Origin: Fistularia commersonii
Lineage: Eukaryota; Chordata; Actinopteri; Syngnathiformes; Fistulariidae
Reading direction: 5' to 3'
Assembly (NCBI GenBank): GCA_037954325.1
Contig: JBBMNZ010000003.1
Location: forward strand, 14,175,892 to 14,239,891
DNA: 64,000 bases
In this document: positions 23,735 to 35,339 of the stretch, in pieces
How the letters are laid out: every line of letters begins with the position of its first letter
Position numbering within the stretch: the first letter of the stretch is position 1
Translations under genes and position numbers: made by a program
The notes under the pieces: model-generated
Seen by the model: the letters and a program-made list of their open reading frames with translations, nothing else
Databases searched by the model: none
Told to the model about the DNA's origin: nothing

Positions 23735-25258
23735 TGATTGACAGGTTGTCATGCTGCCATCAGAAGTTTTCTCAGGGACGCAAATGTAACCTTTGAATAC
23801 AAAATTGCCATTTTTTTTCTTACCTTTTGTTGTATCAACCAGAAAAATCATTTAGCAAAAGAAATAACAATAAACATAGACCTGATTTAATTCAATTTCT
23901 TCCAGAACAGAGACCCAAACTCGCCTGCTATATCAGATATAATAGATATAAGAAGTATACAAAAAAAATAAATTGATTCAAATTAAATTGCTAGTGTAAT
24001 TTGGTGATTAATCATTTGACACTTCCCGTTTCCTATATGAGAAGATTTGAACCAGGAGACTAGAGGTCTACTTGTCCCCAATTAAATCACGAAGCATCTC
24101 AGCATTTGGACACATCACCGGATCCGTTAACCTCGTGCTAAGATACCTTATAATACCCCTTCATAATACCTACCATAATACCTTTAATACCTACCATTTA
24201 AATGCCATCTCCGCCTGGTGGATGCAGGTCAGTTGAAGCAGCCTTGTTGCCAGGTTGGCTTCACCCTCCAGGAATATTTTATTTTTAGTGGTGGAGGTTA
24301 AACCGCTGTAGCTGTAAGAAAGTCTGCCCTTCAAAATAAAGGAGCTTTGGGTCTTCCTGCTTTTTTTTTTTGTTTCTTGCAGTCTATTTTGTTTTCTGGC
24401 TCCACTTTGAAGTTTGCAGTCCTGTCATCCACACTGTCTGCACTGTCTGAAGGAAGCCCAGTCCAGTGTGTTTTTTTCTTTACATAATTATAGCCTAAGA
24501 GCCGACATGTTTTCATTTTTCTGTAGTCTTTCTGTCAAACCTGAGCTGAAGAGCATCTTTCACACAGCGCTTAAAGGAAAAGAGTGTTTGGATCCATACA
24601 ACTAGGACCCTTTCTTTTCTTCTGTCAAAGAGAATGTTTGTACATCCCTGTTAAAAGACTCGCTTTTTCCCAATTCTTTGCATTCTGTAACACGCTCCCC
24701 CTCCAAACTGCATACAAATGCTTTTATTTTTAAGATTCTGCTTACTTTTTCACTTCCTGTCCTGTGATTCTCACAAAGCTGCTGCAGCAAATCACATCCC
24801 TATTGAGGTGTCTAAAAAAAAATCCTAATGAAAATTATCAAAACGTTAGTTGTAAAACTATTGATAATTTTAACGCTTAAAAATCAGCGAAATAATGCAG
24901 AAAATATGAAACTTTCAATCCGAAAGCTTTGTGGTGTTTGTGAACATTTTACCTATCACTGAATAACAACACATAGATACGTAAATTTACATGGAAAGAA
25001 AAAAAAAGAAAAATAAGAAGTTGCCTCGAAATAGTTTGACGGAGGAAAAATATGCCCTTGCCATTTCGTCTCTTTTTTAAACGATAAATATCAAATTAAA
25101 AATGGTAACAGATGACACTGTTCGGTTTGGCAGTGTCGCGTGTTCGTGGGGTGCGTGTGTGTGTGCACAGGCAACTTTGTTAGAAGAGTTGAAACCCGTG
25201 AATTTGCATTGTTTCTTCAAGTTGCAAGTTTGCCAGATCCCCCCTCCTGGCAGCACGA

Positions 25259-25266
25259 TGACGTCA
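25259..25266. promoter_or_regulatory. palindromic CRE word
   Basis: TGACGTCA, the full CREB/ATF palindrome, about 1.4 kb upstream of the minar1 CpG-rich promoter. Confidence 0.4.
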
Positions 25267-25345
25267 ATGGGACTTCATCACATCCCTCGACGGTAAAAGA
25301 CGAAGGTTGATCAATAATCGATCACTAGTCCAGCAGCAGGTGTAG

Positions 25346-25353
25346 TGACGTCA
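25346..25353. promoter_or_regulatory. second palindromic CRE word
   Basis: Another full TGACGTCA, 87 bp after the first and followed by TTGCG, which resembles a C/EBP-ATF half-site. Confidence 0.4.
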
Positions 25354-25649
25354 TTGCGAGAGGAAACAAAGAGCTGCAATCACTACACTGAGTTTAGGAC
25401 TGAGGCCGGATGTTAGAGGCTTTTCCTTCAAAAGAAAAGCAGCACCAACAGTAAACGGCTTTTTCAGCAGACTTAATTTATTGCCATGGTTTCCCCAATA
25501 AGACACTGACCCTCGATAGACGCAGGGAGGCTCATCTTGTCGGAAGTAGAAACAAAATTAATGACTATAAGCCCGAGAATACATTGAAATAAATAAAAAT
25601 ATAACAAGAAAGTCAACCAAAAGATTCACCTCCACCGACAAGCAGACTC

Positions 25650-26350
25650 TTCTGTGTGGAGTTTGCAGGTTCTCCCCATATCTATGTCGGTTTCCTCCGG
25701 GTTCTCTGGTTTCCTCCCACAGTCCAAAAACATGCAGCAGGTTAATTGGAAGAAAATTAGGAAAAAAAAATCGCCCCAAATGAGTGAGTGAATGATTGTT
25801 TGTCTGTATATGTGGTCCTCCGATTGACTGGCTGTCATGGTGTGGGGGGGCAGACTTGAGCAGGGAACCACACCTCAGGGCAGAAATCTGGATGGAAAGC
25901 GCTTTTATTGCGTCGAGATGGCGGGACGGGTTGCAGGCGGGACTGCAGAGGCTGGGTCTCACCAGGACGGGTTGCAGACGGGACTGGGGAGGCTGGGTCT
26001 CACCAGGACGGGCGGCAGACTGGATGGGTTGCAGACGGGGTCAGAGGTTACACCGGCCGACTGGGTCCGGTCATAACGAGGGAGGGGACAGAGGTTACAC
26101 CTGTGGTCCGGTCATGGCAAGGCTCTGCAGTGATCTGAGAGCCACAATCCCCTGGCGCCAGGCAGAGCGTGCCGCTGCCCTTTATGGGGATCTTGATTAG
26201 CGGCATCTGCTGCAGCTGGCGCCGATTACAATTGGGATCAGGTGTGAACCTTGACACTGGCAACCAGTCCAGGGTGTATCCTGCTTCTCGCCCTATGACA
26301 GCTAGAATAGGCTTCAGTGTTTCCCGCGACCCTGAGTGCAGGATAAGCAA
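25650..26350 (+). repeat. dispersed fish repeat, split by a solo LTR
   Basis: The left half (25650-25832) has GTTTGCAGGTTCTCCCCAT, TTTCCTCCGGGTTCTCTGG, CAGTCCAAAAACATGCAG and GATTGACTGGC. The right half (26257-26350) resumes CTGGCAACCAGTCCAGGGTG, TGACAGCTAGAATAGGCT and CAGGATAAGC. Joining the halves restores the usual order of this very common fish repeat, so the 424 bp between them are a later insertion. Confidence 0.8.
25828..26261 (-). mobile_element. solo LTR (424 bp) with 5-bp target-site duplication
   Basis: The LTR proper is 25833-26256. On the + strand it begins TGTCATGG and ends CCTTGACA, giving TGTCA/TGACA inverted ends. The duplication CTGGC is identical at 25828-25832 and 26257-26261. 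A CGCTTTTATTGCG segment (AATAAA on the minus strand) and a TTTATGGGGATC segment (ATAAA-type promoter on the minus strand) indicate minus orientation. A GC-rich 41-bp tandem unit starting GACGGGTTGCAG lies inside at 25925, 25966 and 26007. No internal coding region remains, so the copy is probably the product of LTR-LTR recombination. Confidence 0.85.
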
Positions 26351-26689
26351 GCGACAGACTATGGCCGGATTGAACAAAATAAATAAAAATAATGATAGTA
26401 AAGAGCGTTTCTATCAAAGTGATATTCAAACAACTAGACATATGAGTTACAACAGAATGCCTGCTACAACTGATACAACTGTTGCTTTTGGTTCCAACAT
26501 CAATTCGCACATCCTCAGAATTTTAATATTCACACAGTTTCACATCTGAACAAATTTTAATTTTTATTATATATAAACGTAGTTTGAATGACAAGTCAGT
26601 CTTTTATTCAGATCATCTGAAAGGGAATGCCTATTGAACTGACTCTCTAAAGTAACTACTTGAGCTTTTATTCTGAAAGGTAAACCGGA

Positions 26690-27180
26690 TGTGAAATTCT
26701 TTTCTCCTGTCACCTTGACGGCGCTCGGTGCCCTGCTCCACATGCAGCTTCAGTCCCGTACGTCTCTTCTCGGCGGCGGCAGCGGCTGCAGCATGTCACC
26801 CCACCCCGGTCCACCGGCCGTGATGAGGCCGGTTCAGCCAGCGGGGTGTGAGCGGCCCCCGATCGGTAACCGAACGGAACCAACCGGCCGGGTTCACGAG
26901 CTTTGCGCGTGCACGGAAGGATGCGACCAGCTGCGGGATCGGTGTTTGACGGACGCATTTTCCCGCTAACGGACGGTGTAAGTGGACATCCCGGTCCGGA
27001 TGTCGGTGCCGCTCGGTACGATTAACGGAGACGCGGCGCCCCGGAGACCAGCTCCTCAGATGCTTCTCCTCCTACTCCCGGTGAGTGACGGAATGCGCGC
27101 CTCCGTTGACGCGGAAATGTCCCAGCAGCTGCTGGTCGGAGCGGTTCCGGTTCCGTGACCGGTCCACACTAGGTGAGACA
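26690..27180 (+). promoter_or_regulatory. minar1: CpG-rich promoter and non-coding first exon of minar1
   Basis: Composition changes sharply to GC-rich and CpG-dense (many CGGC, GCGC and CCGG words) over about 450 bp, unlike everything around it. A good donor, CCCG followed by GTGAGTGACG, begins at 27081, so a first exon probably ends at 27080. No reading frame joins in phase to the minar1 start at 29544, so this exon is taken as 5'UTR. The transcription start was not located. The 92-codon frame at 26691-26969 is probably an upstream or chance ORF. Confidence 0.65.
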
Positions 27181-29504
27181 TAAGCTAACGTGAAAACCGT
27201 TAAAATAAGAATTGTGTTAAAGTGTCGTCGTTCTTAATAAGCGTTAATAGCGGTTAACAGTTAAATATGAATATGTGATAAACGTTTTTGTTAACAGTTA
27301 AATATAAAGTTTATGTAACAGTTAACAAATGTATTTTCCTCTAGATGCTAACTCAGCCCGAGTTCAATTAGCTATCTATAGTATTTATGTAACGTACCAT
27401 AAATTCAGTGATGCTAACTAAGGCTTGTAAAGATGCCGTAAACATCAATTAACAATTAATTACCACCCCTCAACAATAATTTTTCAATTACAAACATTTT
27501 ACATCCCACAGTGTGCTTGATTCAGCCCACACCATATCAAGCATTAATATCCTTAATTCATTGCCAATTTATTAGAGTAGTTCAAAAAATTGATGACATG
27601 GTAGAAACACTAATTGGAAATATCATCAAGCAGCGAAGAACTCAAATGAAGCATCCTTTCTTTAATTTGCTCGGAGGTATAAATGTATATTGTGGTTGTT
27701 GTTCTATGGATGAAGATGCTTCTAACATAGAGTGTGAATTCATTATTACTGCTTTGCCTTTTTTTTGTTAAATAATGGCCAACAAATGGGTTCAAATTTA
27801 TCAACAGATTCAAATTAATTCAGCATTTATGGTGCATGTAACTGTATCAACCACACTAGTAAATTATAGCGAGGGGTTAAAAAAGATTCTATTTCAGTAA
27901 TGATTGTAATGATTTTCTTATGCATTCATCCTTTATTTAGCTTTTTAATTGTTTTTCTAGGCTAATGGATGCAGATGTACCATTGAAAGAATAATTACAT
28001 CATGTGTCCTGATGATTGTCTGGTAGCCTAATGAACTAGTAATGGTATTATTACATATTTATTGTGCACGGACGATAATGAAATCAGGTTCAAAGCACAT
28101 TCATTCATAGAATACACAGAATGGGTGAATTTAGTGCTCACAAACGCTGAATGCACCAAGAAAAGAAAAAGGTGTTCACTTCTGAACTCAGTGGAAACTG
28201 GCTATTTGGAAGCGGGGCTTCGATCAGGATTTGTGACATCACAAATACGTAGATACCCATGTTGTTCTGTTGTTACAGCAACACATAGAGGATTATCTTA
28301 ATTTTCCGAAGTACAAAGCACTGTACTGTACTGTAATAAATTCCTCTAATGTTCAATAGTTTAGTAAGAAAAGCGCCTCTAATAATAACATTCCTGATCC
28401 AAACATTTAAATCCAATTCCTGTAAAAATTGAAAATTAATTCAGTTTCCCAAATACATTTGTGCTAAGTGTCCTCCTTCCTAATTTTAGTCTTTAAGGTT
28501 TATAATCCATCCTGACTGGCTGTTGGGGTCCATTAATCCTTGATAAAGAGACATTTGAATTCTATGAAAGTAATCACTGCTCCTAAAGGCAGCAATGAAA
28601 ATGGACTTTCAAAAAATGTTATTCATGGTTTATATATAATTAGTATATATATCAATTTATTAGGCGTGCATATATCCAGGATAACTAAGCAGCTGGGAGC
28701 CAAACAATATCCAGTATCTTTTTAGGCTTTTTGTAATTAATGTAGAAAGTGTCTTAAAGAATTATCAATAAGATTAATCCATATGAAAATATGCTCGTAA
28801 GAAAATAGTTCATTTTCTGTTGGTTAATACCATTCATCGTGTTTATAAATCTCTAAAACTGACTGATTTTATTTTCTCTCAGATTCTAATTTCCGTGGAC
28901 ACCTGAAGGAATAATCACCATACTCACTAGTTAAACGATATTGATTCTCAGCTTCTCATGAAGGATTATTAAGGTCAATAGTCATCTTTTAAAAATGATA
29001 GCAGTAAATGAGTGTCAAAGTATATCTAAGTAATTAATTTGCATTGATGTCTTTAAAAAATATATTAGATATATGTGTTAATAACAGCAAAACATGATCA
29101 GCTAACGAGTCGATCGTTGGCCCTCTTGTTTGCATACTCAGTTTATAAATGTGTCATAAAAGATTGCATTGATTTCATCAGATGCATGTTTAATTGAATG
29201 TAATCTAACTGCTACAGCTCACAGGGATGGCCAGTGTTGGCCTAACTCTTTCATTAGCTGGAATTAACTGGTAATAATCCTTAATACCGCATCTGTAACA
29301 GTGCTGCCATGATCCGTGTCACATTGAAAAAGATCAGCTCAATCTCTTTCCTTTTCCCTTAAATTCATGCCATATATTATATAGGTTAAAAAAATTGTTT
29401 GTCAACTTTACATATTTAGTAACTGATGTGGAACCACCATTTCAGTTCCAGTCTTCGACGATGCTCTAGCGGATTCTCAGCAAAGGCACCTTCCTTTATT
29501 CCAG
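27181..29504. other. minar1 intron 1, AT-rich
   Basis: No transposon or exon was recognised. The downstream part (about 28860-29340) has homeobox-like TAAT words in non-repetitive sequence and could be a conserved non-coding element. That is a guess without alignment. Confidence 0.45.
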
Positions 29505-29543
29505 GTTTGACTCTTTCTCTGAGGCCGGACCCCTGCTGGAACC

Positions 29544-30365
29544 ATGGATCCCCTCCCGGAGTATTCCCTCTTCCTGATGCGCATCCTGGAGGAGCTGGAC
29601 ACCAAACACACCACCATGTCCTATCAGGACCTCTGCAAGTCTCTGTGCTCCCGCTTCGACCTGGTCCACCTCGCCAAGCTGCGCAGCCTGCTCTTCTACA
29701 CTGCTTGTCTGGACCCCGCCTTCCCTGCCACCCTCTTCAGGGACAAGATGCGATGCTCTCTGGAGGATCCCCAGTCAAAGAAGCTGATGGTGGCGGCTGA
29801 CATCGTCACCATGTTCAACCTGATCCAGATGAACGGCGGTGAGGCTAAAGACAAGCTGCCCGTCGTTCACAGGGCAAAGTCCCATAAACACCCCTCTGTG
29901 GAGGTTTGCCGCTCGGAGAACGAGGCCTACAAGTTCCAAGACTTTGAGCAGGGGGGCAGTTACGACACGCACCGCCACCACCATCACCACCACCATAACC
30001 ATCACAGCCCGCAGCAGCACCTGGCAGCTCAGAACTCTCCGAAATCTGGCGAGTGCAACAACTGCCAGCCGTTCCTTCCAGCCTCGGACCCCAACTTCCT
30101 CCTGGGCGTCAGCAAGGACGTCAAGTGTCGGGCGGTGTCGATGGACAAGCTGCACCACTTGCCCCAGTACTCCGCCGGGCCCCCCTCGCCGCCTTGTGAT
30201 ATGCAGAGCACCTACTTTCCCATGGATGCAGACAGCGAGTCGACTCCCGATCCTGAGTCCCTGCAGCACCTCGGCCACCAGGAGCCCTTCAGCGTGCACT
30301 CGTGCATCCAGAAGAGGAACATCTTCAAGGAGGACTTTCACAACTTTGTGGCCTTCTCACCGCAG
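29544..30365 (+). CDS. minar1: minar1 coding exon 1 (residues 1-274)
   Basis: The ATG sits in a strong Kozak context, ACCATGG. The upstream acceptor TTTATTCCAG ends at 29504, leaving a 39-base 5'UTR part in this exon. The N-terminus MDPLPEYSLFLMRILEELD followed by YQDLCKSLCSRFDLVHL and LLFYTACLDPAFPATLF is the conserved MINAR head. A run of histidines (RHHHHHHHNHH, residues 144-154) lies in a linker. The donor is CAG|GTTCGT at 30366, a weak match at positions +3 and +4, followed 25 bases later by a 12-G run. Reading through the donor would add 45 residues and stop at 30503. Confidence 0.95.
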
Positions 30366-32234
30366 GTTCGTTTTGGGAGGAGGGTTGCAAGGGGGGGGGG
30401 GGTCATGGCGTCAGACATCTTCACATGTATTACTTGTAGAGGAAACCGACCCCGGTTTAAGGACCCATCTCCATCCTGGATTTCCATCGACTACCAGAAA
30501 TAGACCCGCATCTTCTATCTGTATTTCTAAGACTCCCATGTTTACCAGTGTTTGGCCTCTGACGGGGAAAAAGGAAGTGACAGATCTGTTGCAGGAGCGG
30601 GGGTAAACACACAGGAACGTAAAACCGCACTGGATGCCAGAGAAAATAACTGGTAAACCAACCTTTAGAACCCTGGCCTCTATTTACGCTACGTTGGCTT
30701 TTTATATTTTTATTGCATGAATAACAAGACACTGAAACGTACGATCTTCACATTTTAGATATTTGAGAATGTTGCTTGAGAGGGCAGTCTGATTAATTCC
30801 CGCAGATGAATGATACGATCCGACCAACTTCCGGAAAGGTTCTCAAAAAACAAAAACAAAAGTGGCCCAATCACTTACCTTTTTTTCTGAGCTCGGATCA
30901 GTCAGATGTCAGATTTCAAGTTGGTTTGGAAAAAAAACAGCAAAACCATTCCTTCAAAATAAAAGCAGTCATGACCATACAGGGTATATATCCGTTTCTC
31001 ATCAGCGTCAATCGCCTGTGATTATCGATAATACCCATAGTACAGTTAGAGTTCAGATGACGGTCTGAGTCACGTCCATCAGATTTTTTGGATGTATTTT
31101 AAACCACCGACTGATGAGTTCACAGACTGCTAGAGTGCTCTTTTATTTCCACTAAACTAACTTCCACTAAAACAGCATTTACCAGAAGGATTTCTCCCAA
31201 ATTCCATTACCATCAAGATTGTATACACATGAAGTGAACAGTAACTCTCTCTTATAATTGACTGAAATGTGGGATACTTATTGTTTTATATTTTTCATTT
31301 GGAGAGCTTTTGGAAATGTCTTTGTTAAATCTTGGATGCTAATTTGAACCAAACACTGCTCGAAAACCAATGTCCGTCTTTCATGCAGTCACTGAAACTC
31401 CCAAGGATTGCAGGCATGAGGACCAGTTGCAACAGGAAGAGGGAGCCAAGTACTTCATATACTTTTCAGTCTCAACTCAGGTTTTGGTTTCCCAGTAGCC
31501 GGTCAAATCTGATAAAGTTTGCCACTGATAGTAGAAAGGTTTCGCCATCTGAGTCAAAGTTCGAGCCACTTCTTAGCTGCAACATTGTATTTTGTTTGTT
31601 GTTTTTTGACAATCGGGTACATTTTTTTTTCTCCAATTACAAGGCTCAATGTCGCAGAGGTCAACCAGAAGACAATGAGAACAGCTATTTATTGTCAAAT
31701 CACAGCGCGTACGGACATTAATTAGACACCTTTTTTTTTCCTGAGCTGAATATGATATTTATTCCCTCTTGTGTCATTCCATTTGGCTGTTAAAACTCCA
31801 GCTGCCTCTCCTGATATTCAGCCAAAGTTATTAGCAGGGATTCAGTTCAGTGTTGTGTAAAAACACAAGCTCTACACTACACTAATAGGTCGCTGTGGCA
31901 ACACGAAGACTTGATTGTTCGATAAAGACCCAGAGCAGGAAAGGGTCTGCTAACAAAAGGCTTAAGAGGAACTTGGTACTACTGTGGTTTCTCCCAATGA
32001 GGCGTTAAGATGGTTGTATTATGCAAACCTCCTTTCTGGTTTCCATCAATCCACTGGTCCATTCATTATCTACATTATCTACTGGCACTGGAGGCAATGC
32101 CAGCTATCATCAGGCAAGAGGCGAGGCACACCTTGTAATGGTCGCCATTCAAGAGTTCAGGTTTCTAGAAGTGATATGTGTAGACCAGTAAACCACCTCT
32201 GTATTTTTTGGTTGTCGCCTCTCTGTGATTGTAG
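30366..32234. other. minar1 intron 2
   Basis: Mostly unassigned AT-rich sequence. A short fragment of the dispersed fish repeat lies near 32045-32130 (CATTATCTAC, GCCAGCTATCATCAGGCAAGAGGCGAGGC). The acceptor GATTGTAG closes the intron. Confidence 0.7.
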
Positions 32235-33692
32235 GTCGTCACTAATGAGTGCAAACCGGGGGCGAAGGCGGCAGAGGGGTACCACCGACGAGAGCTTCAC
32301 AAGCCAGCAACCTTCTTCAACCACAGCTTCGAGCTGCCGTACAGCAACCCCTACTTTGAACCCGCGCTCAACTCCCCGCTTCAGGACCGGCGGCGGGCGA
32401 AGCATGAGAGCCTCGACGATCTGCAGGCATCCACGTACTTTGGTCCGACCACTGTGTCGGAGTGCGTGAGCAGCAGGAAGCCGAGCCACAGGACGGGGAG
32501 GCAACCGTCGTGGCCGGTGAAGAGCCTCAGCCTGAACACAGAAGAGGCGCTACCAGACTTTGAACGTCCATTTCCCAACAGCAAACCCATCAAGGAGAAC
32601 TTCCACTGCAACGTGAGCGTTGTAGGTATGGATGACGCTCAGTGCATCCAGAGCTCAAAGGCCAACGTTGTGACATATTCATCCGGATTTAGCAAAAAGA
32701 GCAATGGCTCGAAAACAAAGGACGTGACGCTGATGGCGAGCAGACCCGGAGGTTTGGACAGAAAAGAAGTGGCAAAAAGATTCTGGGATAAAAATATGAA
32801 AAGTCCGTCGTTTCAGAGTGCCGACAGCTCAGCCAGCATTGGGACTCAAACGGAGCAGGCAGAGAAGAAGAAGGTGAAGGAGTTCCCCGCCAAGTTCACT
32901 GAGCGAGAGCGTCATATGTTTAAACATGCCGATGAGGAAGAAGTAATCAGCGATGACATAAGCGACATATTTCGTTTCCTGGATGACATGAGCGTTTGTG
33001 ACTCTCTAGGCATCGTCCAGTCATCGTGCTACAACAGTAATGGCTCTCTGTCTCAGGTGACACTGAAGTCTGAAGGTGACAGCTCCCCTGAACGCAACAC
33101 AGTCAAACTGGCCAAGTCCAAGCTGGACCGTCTCTTCCACTCCTTGGAGAACACCGATGACGAGCTCAAATCCAGCGTCTGTAAGCTGATGATGAGAATC
33201 GGTGAGATCGAGAAGAAGCTGGAATCGCTGTCGGGGGTCCGTAGCGAGATCTCCCAGGTTCTGTCCAAACTCAACAAGCTGGATGAGAAGATCCAAGAGC
33301 CGGAGGTCAATGGACGACACAGCGAAGCGGCATCTGCCTCGGGATCCAATGCCACCCCTGACAAGTCGCATCCTGACATGAACCTCTCGCCGCATGTCTT
33401 CCAGTGTCATACCATTGGACACATCAAAATGGAAGGGGCGACGTCGAGCGACTGGTGCTGCCCCGAAGGCCCCAACGCGGACAGCATGAGGGTGAAAGCC
33501 CTGAAAAAGAGCATTTTACTCAGGAGGTCGTCGCGCTCACTCAATGAGGAGGGCGGCGTCACAGAGTCCAAGGTGGCCAGCATCACCAACTCCCCCCGGG
33601 ACTGGAGGACGGTGTCGTACTCCTGTCACCCTGGAGACGAGGCCAAGGACAAAGACAGAGATGCCAAGGACAGACACCGCAAAAACAAAGAG
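32235..33692 (+). CDS. minar1: minar1 coding exon 2 (residues 275-760)
   Basis: The acceptor is GATTGTAG ending at 32234 and the donor is GAG|GTAGGA at 33693. The exon is 1458 bp, exactly 486 codons, open throughout. It begins VVTNECKPGAKAAEGYHRR and ends DRHRKNKE. It is rich in Ser, Lys, Glu and Asp with few hydrophobic blocks, as expected for a disordered region. An acidic segment, EEVISDDISDIFRFLDDMSV, falls near residues 512-532. A leucine-rich coiled coil runs from KLDRLFHSLE to LNKLDEKIQE (about residues 569-629). A basic KALKKSILLRRSSRS patch near 695-710 could be a phosphorylation or nuclear-signal region. Confidence 0.95.
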
Positions 33693-35339
33693 GTAGGACT
33701 AAGTCACGAATTACAAAGCAGAGAAGTAGGAAAGTGAAACCAGTTATCTTCTATCCCTAAAAGTGTTTTTGAAAATCAATTCTTGGAACAGCAGGATAAT
33801 AATTTTTAGCCTAACAAATTTATGAAGGAATCAGTTCAGATTAATTTCTAGCATATTTTAGATAGAATGGATGAATCAAATTCAGATAAAAGCAGAGAGA
33901 AGGTCATGGAAAGATATACCAGCAGAGACACCAGAACACTGGTCCTCCAACTTAAGATCTCTTTCTAAATCACAGTTGTCAAATACATATATTGTTCTCT
34001 CAGGGAATTATGGAATCACTCCTGTTTAATTTTATTTCAGGTAATGAATTGGCCTTTATCATGTTGCTTTTAAACCTTGATTGTTTTCTAGTCATATCTG
34101 GCTGACACTGTTTTAGTATTTGTGAAATGTCACAATTTTACTTGGTTGGTGTCTGCTCGTTATCTCCTGCGATAGCAGTTGCAGGAGTCGTAACAACCTC
34201 CAATTTGCATAAATAAAGCCAACCTCTGGACGATACAGGACTGAAGGGAAAAAAAAAATCCTCTCGAAAACTTGCGTCCCTTGAGGCATCTCCCATAGTC
34301 AACAGATGTATACCCCCCTTCAGCTCAGCCTCCGCCCCTCCAATCCAATCAGAAGAACAATTAATCCTGCCACATTAGGAGACTAAAAATGGCTCGGGGG
34401 GCGGTGTGGGGGAGCCGGGTGTCTGAGCATCACTCCACGTCGAGGCTGTGTTCGTGAGCCATCAACAGGGAACAACCGGGGTGGAGACATTTGACCTTCT
34501 CTGTCTCCCCGGGCTTGCGTGGTGGTGGAGCCTAAGCGTCGGAATAGAAGTATTAATTATGATAGATGAGGGATATTGGACACATACAACACAGATGATG
34601 CTTGAACAATTTGAAAAAAAAATCTGATTCAGCATCAGCAATCACTGCGGCTGATGGGTGAATGGACAATCTTGTTTTTTTTCTGAACATTTGTTTCCAA
34701 CACCATCTCAGCAAGGCCTTGAACGCAAAAAGGCAAAGCACGTATATTCCTTTTCCAAAAGAGGCGCATAAAAGGATCGGCTGGATCATGCATGTCCTCA
34801 TTATAACCTGTGTGTTGGTGAGGTGTTTTCTTCTGACATTACCAGCCAAGAGCGGATCGAGGCTCAGGGGTAGAAAAACGCAGGCGCACCGACACCTGGG
34901 AGAAATTCTCCCTTTTCAGGAATGTCAGCCTCAGAGCTCACAGATCCTTCATCACGTTTCATACCATTGCATCTTCATGCCTCCCCAGCTTTAGTCTAAG
35001 GTTAGCTGGTGATGCCGTGAGTGCACCCACCCTTGTTTCACATGCAAATCCAGGCAAAAATCATTGCAGAAGTGGCTACGTATGTTTATGTCCTTTTCAT
35101 TAAAGCCAAACAAGTAACTGGGATCAGGGAGGACAAACTGAAACCATTTCCTGTCCTTTAATTGCTGGCGATAAAGGTGAAAATCTCCTTGTGTTTGTCT
35201 CTCTGTGCTTCATAACAGTTAACTTTCCACTTTAGCTCTCGGCAGAGGGGATGTCTGTTTCATTTTTTTTTTTTTTTTTTTTTGCCACTTTGCTGCAGCT
35301 CTACAGCATTTTCATGCAGAACGCTCTTTCTCGTTGAAT

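Larger units (their letters stand above)
19088..25258. other. intergenic AT-rich DNA with microsatellites
   Basis: No exon, RNA gene or complete transposon was recognised over 6 kb. The clear content is simple repeats (separate entries at 21012, 21346, 22763, 23137 and 23661), several poly-A and poly-T runs, and short ORFs with no family resemblance. Confidence 0.55.

Noticed and set aside
25796..26200. 134-codon + strand ORF with repeated Arg/Gly/Trp-rich units
   Set aside because: It falls inside the solo LTR and its 41-bp tandem repeat; 41 is not a multiple of three, so the unit is read in shifting frames.
26691..26969. 92-codon ORF in the CpG-rich promoter
   Set aside because: It does not join in phase to minar1, has CpG-driven composition, and is most simply part of the 5'UTR or promoter.
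29839..30606. 255-codon + strand ORF over minar1 coding exon 1
   Set aside because: It is another frame of the minar1 exon, with Arg/Thr/Ser-rich composition typical of a GC-rich shadow frame and no family resemblance.
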